A stretch of 10,835 nt of DNA. Source: JBCCEV01 sp039030125 (GTDB taxonomy: Bacteria > Pseudomonadota > Gammaproteobacteria > Ga0077536). The stretch spans positions 1 to 10,835 of the forward strand of contig JBCCEV010000147.1 in NCBI GenBank assembly GCA_039030125.1. Direction: 5' to 3'. Below, piece after piece: positions 5,819 through 10,835 of the stretch (within the stretch, counting starts at the first letter, position 1; every line of letters starts with the position of its first letter). Made by a program: the position numbers and the translations under genes. Under the pieces are notes generated by a model that saw nothing but the letters and a program-made list of their open reading frames with translations, was not told the DNA's origin and searched no databases.

Positions 5819-7627
5819 ATGGCCGCTGAACAAACCTTGCTCGCCGACGCTGCTATCTATCTGGGCGCGGCTGTTATCGCCGTACCGATCTCCAAGCGTC
5901 TCGGTCTGGGCTCCGTGGTGGGTTATCTGATTGCTGGCGTGGCGATCGGCCCTTGGGGCCTAAATTTTATCGACGACGCCGAGACCATCCTGCATTTCTC
6001 GGAATTTGGCGTTGTGCTGCTCCTGTTTCTGATCGGTCTCGAACTGAGCCCCTCACGACTGTGGGCGTTGCGCCACGCGATCTTCGGCCTTGGCGCGTTA
6101 CAGGTGGTTGTTACCGCAGCCCTGATCGGCGCGATCAGCGCGATCTTCATTGATGACCTCGCGACAGTGTTTGTCGTCTCGATTGCGCTATCGCTGTCTT
6201 CGACGGCGATGGCAATGCAGATCGTCGAAGAAAAAGGCCTCAAAAACGCGGGTGCCGGACAGTCCGGTTTTGCGGTGCTGTTGTTTCAGGATTTGGCCGT
6301 GATACCGGTACTGGCATTACTGCCGCTGATGGCGGCCGACGGCGGTGGCGAGAGTACTGCAACCTGGATCGATTTTTTGCGCGTTGTGGCGGTTGTCGCC
6401 GGCATACTGGTTGGCGGGCGCTACGTGGCGCGCCATATCTTCCGCCTCATAGCCAATACCGAATTGCGCGAGCTGTTCACCGCCTTTGCCTTGTTTTTGG
6501 TGATCGGTATCGCGTTGCTTATGCAAGCGGTGGGGCTGTCGATGGCGTTGGGGACCTTCCTTGCTGGTGTGGTCTTGGCCGATTCCGAATATCGCCAGCA
6601 GCTTGAGATCGAAATCGAACCCTTCAAGGGCCTGTTGATGGGCCTGTTTTTTATCGCCGTCGGCATGTCGACCAACCTTGGCCTGCTCGGCGAGCAGTAT
6701 TTTGTCATCGCGGGGCTTGTCCTCGGCATCCTTGCCTTGAAATTCTCTGTATTGCTCGGGCTTGGACGCTTGTTTGGCTTGAGTGGCAATCAGTGTTTGT
6801 TATTCGCAGGGGTGGTATCGCAAGTCGGTGAGTTCGCGTTCGTGATCTTTGGGCTCGCTGATCGTTTGGGTCTGGTGGATTCCGAAATCAGCGACCCTTT
6901 AATTGTCGTGGTGAGCTTGAGCATGTTGCTGACACCGCTTGTAATCATCTTGATCGAATCGATCATCGAACGTCGACTTGAGGAAGTGACGAGCGCGCCA
7001 AGCATGGAGGCCCAGCAAGCACCGATTATCTTGATCGGAGCCGGGCGTTTCGGCCAGGTCGTCTCGCGAATGCTAACCGCGAACGGCATTGCTGCCACGG
7101 TGATTGACAACGACCCTGATCAAATCGAGTTGACACGCCGTTACGCGCACAAAGCTTACTATGGAGACGCAAGACGCCTCGATCTTCTTGAAGTCGCCGG
7201 AATTGCCTCGGCAAAACTACTGGTGATTGCCTGCGACGACCCGAACGCAACACTCGAAATTGTCGATACGGTGCGGGCTAAATTTCCCAACCTTCCCATC
7301 GCGGCCCGGGCCCGCAACCGCACTCACGCCTACGAGCTTTTTGAGCGCGGCATCAAAGAGGTCGAGCGGGAGGTATTTTTCTCGGCGCTCGCACTTACCG
7401 AACGCGTGCTCAAGAACATGGGCTACGCCAAGCAGGATGCGTACGACGCGGTGGCATTCTTTCGCCAGCACGACGAAGACATGCTTGAGCGACTGTTCGA
7501 GTTGCGCGGCGAGCCCGACCGGCTCAGGCAATCGGTCATTCAATCGCGCCGTGACTTTGAACAGCTCATGACCGAGGAGCTAGAAAAGCGGCGCGGCGTT
7601 GACAATACCCATGAGGACCCGGCTTGA
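5819..7627 (+). CDS. kefB: KefB/KefC-type K+/H+ antiporter (CPA2 family) with RCK domain
   Basis: This is a 602-residue inner-membrane protein, the same length class as E. coli KefB. Residues 1-385 form the CPA2 antiporter with about 12-13 hydrophobic segments, including GYLIAGVAIGPWGL (35-48), LLFLIGLELSPSRLW (68-82), the ion-site segment LLFQDLAVIPVLALLP (154-169, with Q157 and D158) and the Kef hallmark ALGTFLAGVVLADSEYR (243-259) with EPFKGLLMGLFFIAVGMS. Residues 402-520 are a TrkA-N/RCK Rossmann domain with IGAGRFGQ (406-413) and Asp430. R410 and R517 sit at positions aligning with the glutathione-contacting arginines I recall in KefC, so gating by glutathione and its adducts is plausible. 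A charged C-terminal tail follows. The frame extends back to 5687, but homology starts at the ATG at 5819. No KefF/KefG ancillary reductase gene is adjacent. Its role would be K+ efflux and cytoplasmic acidification under electrophile stress. Confidence 0.93.
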   Translation: MAAEQTLLADAAIYLGAAVIAVPISKRLGLGSVVGYLIAGVAIGPWGLNFIDDAETILHFSEFGVVLLLFLIGLELSPSRLWALRHAIFGLGALQVVVTAALIGAISAIFIDDLATVFVVSIALSLSSTAMAMQIVEEKGLKNAGAGQSGFAVLLFQDLAVIPVLALLPLMAADGGGESTATWIDFLRVVAVVAGILVGGRYVARHIFRLIANTELRELFTAFALFLVIGIALLMQAVGLSMALGTFLAGVVLADSEYRQQLEIEIEPFKGLLMGLFFIAVGMSTNLGLLGEQYFVIAGLVLGILALKFSVLLGLGRLFGLSGNQCLLFAGVVSQVGEFAFVIFGLADRLGLVDSEISDPLIVVVSLSMLLTPLVIILIESIIERRLEEVTSAPSMEAQQAPIILIGAGRFGQVVSRMLTANGIAATVIDNDPDQIELTRRYAHKAYYGDARRLDLLEVAGIASAKLLVIACDDPNATLEIVDTVRAKFPNLPIAARARNRTHAYELFERGIKEVEREVFFSALALTERVLKNMGYAKQDAYDAVAFFRQHDEDMLERLFELRGEPDRLRQSVIQSRRDFEQLMTEELEKRRGVDNTHEDPA

Positions 7628-8373
7628 TCCTTGATCAATTCGACGCGTTTGAATTCGAAAACGAGTGTGGTGGCGGGCTGGTTAGGCACGACGTCTACGT
7701 TCGCGGCAAAGGCCCGCTTATCGTGATCCTGCAAGAACTCCCTGGGATCGGCGGCGAAACCGAGGCACTCGCCAATCACTTTGTTGATCACGGCTTTACT
7801 GTGGCTCTTCCCCACTTGCTCGGACCGCTGGGTGAGTTGCATTTAGCGTCCAATTTCTTTCGCGCATTTTGCATGCGCCGCGAGTTTGCTTTGTTCCAGA
7901 AGCACCGCTCCTCCCCGATTGTTGATTGGTTGCGTGCGCTATGCCGCTATCTGTGCGAGCGTCACAGCGTCCAGGGCGTCGGCGTCATTGGCATGTGTTT
8001 AACGGGCAATTTCGCGATTTCGATGATGGCCGATGCCAAGGTGTTGGCCAGTGTCGCCGCGCAACCATCCTTGCCTGTGGGAATGGACCCCAGGGCCCTG
8101 CATATGTCGCGCGCAGAGATCGCCGGCGCGCGCGAGCGGCTCGACCACCACGGACCCATGTACGCTTACCGTTTTGAGGGCGACAGGATTTGTAAAGCAC
8201 CGAAGTTCGATGCGATCAACGACGTGTTTAACGACGATAAGGAAAGGATCATTCTGCGCCAGTTACCTGGCACTCACCATTCGGTGTTTACACTCGATTT
8301 GATCAGCGGCGGTGTGCCGGCGGCCCGGGCGCTTGATGAAATCACCGCTTACTTTCAAACGACCCTTAAGTAG
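7624..8373 (+). CDS. Dienelactone hydrolase family protein
   Basis: This is a 249-residue cytoplasmic alpha/beta hydrolase of the dienelactone hydrolase (DLH) family. The nucleophile elbow is GMCLTG with Cys125; Glu38 (QELPGI) matches the Glu that interacts with the Cys in DLH. RFEGDRICKAPKF (183-195, Asp187) resembles the usual acid region, and His218 or His219 in PGTHHSVF is the likely catalytic His. The start is TTG at 7624, overlapping the kefB stop in TTGA by four bases, with a strong Shine-Dalgarno GAGGA at 7613-7617 six bases before it; no ATG lies nearby in frame, so translational coupling to kefB is very likely. The true substrate is unknown. DLH enzymes hydrolyse lactones such as 4-carboxymethylenebutenolide in chlorocatechol degradation, but no such pathway genes are here. 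Being paired with KefB, it may remove a lactone or other electrophile, which is inference. Confidence 0.88.
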   Translation: MILDQFDAFEFENECGGGLVRHDVYVRGKGPLIVILQELPGIGGETEALANHFVDHGFTVALPHLLGPLGELHLASNFFRAFCMRREFALFQKHRSSPIVDWLRALCRYLCERHSVQGVGVIGMCLTGNFAISMMADAKVLASVAAQPSLPVGMDPRALHMSRAEIAGARERLDHHGPMYAYRFEGDRICKAPKFDAINDVFNDDKERIILRQLPGTHHSVFTLDLISGGVPAARALDEITAYFQTTLK

Positions 8374-8376
8374 CGC

Positions 8377-9507
8377 CTAGTCTGCCTCTTTGAGGTGCTC
8401 GCGGAGAATGGTGAGCATGCGCCGTAGGGGCTCAGCGGCGCCCCACAACAGTTGGTCGCCAACCGAGAAAGCACCGAGATACTCAGCGCCCATCGCGAGC
8501 TTTCGCACTCTGCCAACCGGGACATTGAGCGAACCGGTAACGGCGGCCGGCGAAAGTTGCTTGCGCGTTTCCTCAGGTGTATTCGCAACGACCCCAGACC
8601 ATTCGTGCGCCGAATCAATGCAGGCCGTCACTTCATCGAGGCCGATAGGCTTTTTGAGCTTCATCATGAAAGCCTGGGAATGGCAGCGCATCGCGCCAAC
8701 GCGTACGCAAATGCCATCCATCGGAATGGGCGACTCATCGTTGCCGAGGATTTTGTTGCCCTCCGCTTGGGCTTTCCATTCCTCACGCGTTTGGCCATCG
8801 GCCATCGGACTATCGATCCAGGGGATTAAACTCGCGGCCAGCGGCACGCCAAAGGCATCGATGGGGAAATCCGAAGACTCCAACGACGCGCTAATCGCCC
8901 GATCAACCGCTAATGCCGTGGCGTTCGGATCGTTCAGTACCGAACCCGCATCGTCGCCCAACATTTGCATTTGACGGGCAAGTTCGAGCATTCCCGCCGC
9001 GCCGGCACCGGAGGCCGCTTGATAGGTCATCGAGGACATCCACTCGACCAGATCCGCCTCGAATAGGCCAGCGAGACCCATCAGCATGAGACTGACGGTG
9101 CAATTGGCGCCGCAGAAGTCGCGCTTGCCGGCCGCTAAGCCAGCACGGATGTGGTCGCCGTTAACTGGGTCAAGCGCCAACACTGACGCCGGGTCCATGC
9201 GCAGCGCCGATGCCGCGTCAATCCAATAACCATCCCATCCGGCAGCTCGCAACTTCGGATGGATGGCTTTGGTGTAGTCACCACCTTGACAGGAAATCAG
9301 CGCATCAAATCTTCTTAAGGCCTCAACATCGTTGGCATCAGCCAGGGTGCCCGTATCGAATCCCAAATTGTCCGGGCCCGGGCCACCCGGGTTCGACGTC
9401 GAGAAAAAACCGGTTTCCAAACCCGTGAAGTCGTCGTTTTCGAGCATGCGCTCGGTGAGCACGGAACCCACCAAACCACGCCAACCGATAAAACCTACGC
9501 GCAGCAT
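8377..9507 (-). CDS. asd: Aspartate-semialdehyde dehydrogenase
   Basis: This 376-residue cytoplasmic enzyme reduces aspartyl-4-phosphate to aspartate-4-semialdehyde with NADPH, a shared step for lysine, diaminopimelate, methionine and threonine synthesis. The N-terminal nucleotide-binding motif is VGFIGWRGLVGSVL (4-17). The catalytic Cys136 lies in FCGANCTVSLMLMGL, followed by the Gram-negative-type signature SSMTYQAASGAGAAGM (158-173). Arg269 (CVRVGAMRCHSQ) and His276 match the substrate-binding Arg and acid/base His of the E. coli enzyme. Length is close to the 367 of E. coli Asd, and the sequence appears intact. Its stop codon is only three bases from the stop of the convergent hydrolase gene. 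The ATG has no clear Shine-Dalgarno (CTTCAGTAGTC upstream). No other amino-acid biosynthesis gene is adjacent, so it seems to be a single-gene unit. It is not the box-pathway semialdehyde dehydrogenase BoxD, which belongs to the aldehyde dehydrogenase superfamily. Confidence 0.96.
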   Translation of the reverse strand: MLRVGFIGWRGLVGSVLTERMLENDDFTGLETGFFSTSNPGGPGPDNLGFDTGTLADANDVEALRRFDALISCQGGDYTKAIHPKLRAAGWDGYWIDAASALRMDPASVLALDPVNGDHIRAGLAAGKRDFCGANCTVSLMLMGLAGLFEADLVEWMSSMTYQAASGAGAAGMLELARQMQMLGDDAGSVLNDPNATALAVDRAISASLESSDFPIDAFGVPLAASLIPWIDSPMADGQTREEWKAQAEGNKILGNDESPIPMDGICVRVGAMRCHSQAFMMKLKKPIGLDEVTACIDSAHEWSGVVANTPEETRKQLSPAAVTGSLNVPVGRVRKLAMGAEYLGAFSVGDQLLWGAAEPLRRMLTILREHLKEAD

Positions 9508-9537
9508 GACTACTGAAGCTTATGAAAATGGGGCGGC

Positions 9538-9566
9538 AGGATAGCTTGCGGCGATCCCCAGAGCAA
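9538..9566 (-). promoter_or_regulatory. Candidate asd promoter
   Basis: On the minus strand TTGCTC (complement of 9561-9566), 17 bases, then TATCCT (complement of 9538-9543) form a moderately matching sigma-70 pair with ideal spacing. The leader to the asd ATG would be about 25 bases. A GC-only inverted repeat, GCGCG-GG-CGCGC (9571-9582), lies just upstream. The rest of the spacer 9508-9666 holds the stem-loop at 9631-9648 and nothing else recognised. Confidence 0.3.
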
Positions 9567-9630
9567 TCACGCGCGGGCGCGCGAAAACTCTTTTTCACAG
9601 ACGACATCGCTTCACAGTTACAGGGTGCAA

Positions 9631-9648
9631 GCACTCGCTCCTGAGTGC
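9631..9648 (-). terminator. Stem-loop after the secreted Tyr-rich protein gene, possible weak terminator
   Basis: GCACTC (9631-9636) and GAGTGC (9643-9648) pair perfectly around a 6-base loop. On the minus strand the hairpin forms about 20 bases after the stop of the small secreted protein gene. It is followed by TTGCACCC rather than a T-run, so it is not a classic intrinsic terminator; it may stabilise the 3' end or act weakly. Confidence 0.3.
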
Positions 9649-9666
9649 CCGGGGTTATGGCCCTAT

Positions 9667-9942
9667 CTAGTAGCGATAACCGTAACGTTGGTAGCCACGA
9701 CCGTAGGGGCGATAGCGTTTGTAGCCGTAACCGTAGCGCGAATACCGCCGTGGCTTGTAGTAACGGTGTCGATAACCACGATACGGCGAGTAGCCGTGGT
9801 GGCCTAAGCTGACCGTTGGTCCGTATTTCCCGTAGCCCAGATGTATGCCGGCTTCGGCTGGTTGCGCTGCCAGCAGTCCGCCGAGGGCCAGGCCGGTTAA
9901 GAACGCAATGGCTGAAATTGTTTTGCGAATTTGATCTTTCAT
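9667..9942 (-). CDS. Small secreted Tyr/Gly/Arg-rich protein
   Basis: This is a 91-residue precursor of unrecognised function. Residues 1-31 form a clear Sec signal peptide: MKDQIRK, a hydrophobic core TISAIAFLTGLALGGLL, then AAQPAEA with predicted cleavage before Gly32. The 60-residue mature part contains 17 Tyr, 12 Gly and 11 Arg, with no Cys and no acidic residue. It ends in loosely repeated Y-x-R-Y / R-Y-x-Y-G units (RRYSRYGYGYKRYRPYGRGY). Such composition suggests a disordered or self-associating cationic protein that could coat the envelope or bind polyanions, but no function is established. Start choice: AAGGGG precedes two ATGs, at 9948 and 9942; spacing is normal only for 9942, which I chose. 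The same frame is open back to 10011, but that part lacks a ribosome site. It is probably monocistronic: an unusual palindrome and a direct repeat lie upstream, and a stem-loop downstream. Confidence 0.75.
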   Translation of the reverse strand: MKDQIRKTISAIAFLTGLALGGLLAAQPAEAGIHLGYGKYGPTVSLGHHGYSPYRGYRHRYYKPRRYSRYGYGYKRYRPYGRGYQRYGYRY

Positions 9943-9984
9943 CGTCATCCCCTTCGCCGTTGAGTGTTTTTTACGTGTTTTTAA

Positions 9985-9996
9985 GACCCGCGGGTC
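9985..9996. promoter_or_regulatory. Perfect 12-bp palindrome upstream of the secreted-protein gene
   Basis: GACCCG joined to CGGGTC without a spacer, 43 bp upstream of the ATG at 9942. On the coding strand it is followed by an A-rich tract (TTAAAAACACG), not a T-run, so it does not look like a terminator for the DUF899 gene. A dimeric regulator site is the more natural reading, but no regulator is identified. Confidence 0.35.
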
Positions 9997-10007
9997 AGAG
10001 GACGGTT

Positions 10008-10038
10008 TCACCTCAGGCGTCTGCGATTACTCACCTCA
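10008..10038. repeat. 8-bp direct repeat TCACCTCA, 23-bp period
   Basis: TCACCTCA occurs at 10008-10015 and 10031-10038, in the spacer between the DUF899 stop and the secreted-protein gene. A period of 23 bp puts the two copies roughly two helical turns apart, on one face of the DNA. Chance occurrence of a single 8-mer pair is possible. Confidence 0.25.
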
Positions 10039-10064
10039 CGTCCAGGACCACTCATTGCGTTTGC

Positions 10065-10763
10065 TTAATACTCGGTATGACGTTTCACCCAGGCCATCGG
10101 AAACGGTAAATCCTGCTCATTGCGTCCATTAGGCACGAGGTCCAGCAAGCCATACGCTGCGTTGAACGGTTCGACGCCGCGCGCATAGGTCGAATAGGTA
10201 TGAAAGAGATCGCCGTCGTCGTCTTTGGTAAAAACGCTAGTGCCGTGGAGTTCCTCGGAATAAATCGGGACAGGGCGATAGTTGTACTCCATCTCACCCG
10301 CTGCTTTTTCGGCATCAGTGGCAGAGACATGAAAATCGTAGTTGAACGAATTGTTGGCCGCGGACACCCACGTGAACGTCCAGCCCATCTTTTGTTGATA
10401 GGCCTGAAGTTTTTCTAACGGCGCCCGGGACACCGCGGCGAAAGCAACGCCGCGTTGGTTGAGATGGGCAATCATCGGATTGAAACCATCGGCCCAGAAC
10501 GAGCATATCGGACAGCCCTGATCCCAATCGGGATGGAACATGACATGCTGGACGATTAACTGCAGATGCTCACCGAACAGTTCACTCAGCAACACCGTGC
10601 CACTGGCGCTTTCAAACTCATAATCCCTATCAAGCGCTAACCACGGCATTTCACGACGGGCGCCAGCGACCGCATCGCTCTGTTTCAGCAGCGCTTTCTC
10701 TTGTTCCATTAACGCCATGCGCGCGGCTAACCAAGCCTGTTTGTCGTGCGTCTTGTCGGGCAT
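10065..10763 (-). CDS. DUF899 family thioredoxin-fold protein
   Basis: This is a 232-residue cytoplasmic protein of the DUF899 family, predicted to have a thioredoxin/AhpC-like fold. Family hallmarks are visible: ARREMPWLALDRDYEFE near residues 35-51, the DQGCPICSFWADGFN block at 81-95 with a C84-P-I-C87 pair, VSRAPLEKLQAYQQKMGW (111-128), and the C-terminal GTSVFTKDDDGDLFHTYSTY (174-193) with LLDLVPNGRNE. Many family members have the Cys pair, but a redox reaction has not been firmly assigned, so I give none. The ATG is preceded by a purine-rich GGGAGGGG Shine-Dalgarno (10771-10778 on the other strand). That site and the ATG sit at the edge of a long-spaced inverted repeat. The 122-bp spacer to the next gene suggests separate transcription. 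Family assignment is firm; physiological role is not. Confidence 0.9.
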   Translation of the reverse strand: MPDKTHDKQAWLAARMALMEQEKALLKQSDAVAGARREMPWLALDRDYEFESASGTVLLSELFGEHLQLIVQHVMFHPDWDQGCPICSFWADGFNPMIAHLNQRGVAFAAVSRAPLEKLQAYQQKMGWTFTWVSAANNSFNYDFHVSATDAEKAAGEMEYNYRPVPIYSEELHGTSVFTKDDDGDLFHTYSTYARGVEPFNAAYGLLDLVPNGRNEQDLPFPMAWVKRHTEY

Positions 10764-10764
10764 C

Positions 10765-10810
10765 GCAAGGCCCCTCCCAGCAATCTTCGTTAAATATTAG
10801 CGGGCCTTGC
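10765..10810. promoter_or_regulatory. 9-bp inverted repeat framing the DUF899 leader
   Basis: GCAAGGCCC at 10765-10773 and GGGCCTTGC at 10802-10810 are perfect complements separated by 28 bp. On the minus strand the downstream arm ends one base before the DUF899 ATG and overlaps the end of the purine-rich Shine-Dalgarno, while the spacer contains TAATAT (a -10-like hexamer). It is either a pair of operator half-sites flanking a promoter or, if transcription starts further upstream, an mRNA hairpin that would cover part of the ribosome site. Confidence 0.45.
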
Positions 10811-10835
10811 AGATAAATCGAGAGCAAAAAAAACC

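Noticed and set aside
8390..8974. 194-codon plus-strand open frame
   Set aside because: Antisense to asd, whose conserved motifs are in the other strand; no domain-like sequence.
8377..9507. Possible box-pathway semialdehyde dehydrogenase (BoxD)
   Set aside because: The sequence has the NCTVSL active site and the SMTYQAASGAGA signature of aspartate-semialdehyde dehydrogenase, not aldehyde dehydrogenase superfamily motifs.
9583..9596. GAAAA-CTCT-TTTTC hairpin upstream of asd
   Set aside because: A 5-bp AT-rich stem is too weak to be meaningful and is expected by chance.
9943..10011. Longer start for the secreted Tyr-rich protein
   Set aside because: It would bury the signal peptide behind 23 polar residues and place the palindrome in coding sequence; the ribosome site supports the ATG at 9942.
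10826..10833. Run of eight A (T-run on the minus strand) as the tail of an upstream terminator
   Set aside because: The needed stem would lie beyond the window end, so it cannot be judged from this sequence.
1..10835. CRISPR arrays, insertion sequences, tRNA or prophage genes
   Set aside because: No regularly spaced repeats, transposase motifs, terminal inverted repeats or tRNA-like cloverleaf were found; all long frames are explained by the listed genes.

Overview
The window reads as ordinary chromosomal DNA of an aerobic, probably gammaproteobacterial (possibly betaproteobacterial) organism. The basis is a Gram-negative-type aspartate-semialdehyde dehydrogenase, a KefB-like glutathione-gated K+/H+ antiporter, a DUF899 protein and aerobic benzoyl-CoA (box) catabolism. 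Base composition is moderately GC-rich by eye. I see no mobile element, tRNA, rRNA or CRISPR array.

Layout. (1) Positions 1-153 (+) hold the 3' end of an ornithine cyclodeaminase/mu-crystallin family gene. (2) Positions 161-5702 (-) are a benzoate catabolic operon, transcribed boxC, boxB, [2Fe-2S] ferredoxin, benzoate-CoA ligase, then (after an 80-bp gap) a small cupin. The ligase makes benzoyl-CoA, BoxB (diiron) epoxidises it to 2,3-epoxybenzoyl-CoA, and BoxC opens the ring hydrolytically. The usual reductase BoxA, the semialdehyde dehydrogenase BoxD and the regulator BoxR are not in the window. The ferredoxin, 2 bp behind boxB, is the obvious candidate electron donor. (3) A divergent control region (about 5703-5818) carries a 14-bp inverted repeat. 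(4) Positions 5819-8373 (+) hold a KefB-type antiporter and, translationally coupled through a 4-base overlap, a dienelactone-hydrolase-family protein. (5) Positions 8377-10763 (-) hold asd, a small secreted Tyr/Gly/Arg-rich protein and a DUF899 thioredoxin-fold protein, each with its own upstream spacer containing repeats or palindromes.

The most interesting themes are: a box cluster in which a stand-alone adrenodoxin-type ferredoxin takes the place of BoxA; an electrophile-protection transporter divergent from a pathway that makes a reactive arene epoxide, sharing a palindromic candidate operator; an inverted repeat framing the leader of the DUF899 gene; and a 60-residue mature secreted peptide that is more than a quarter tyrosine. 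No clearly unprecedented multi-gene system is visible. Gene identities are read from motifs by eye, without database searches.
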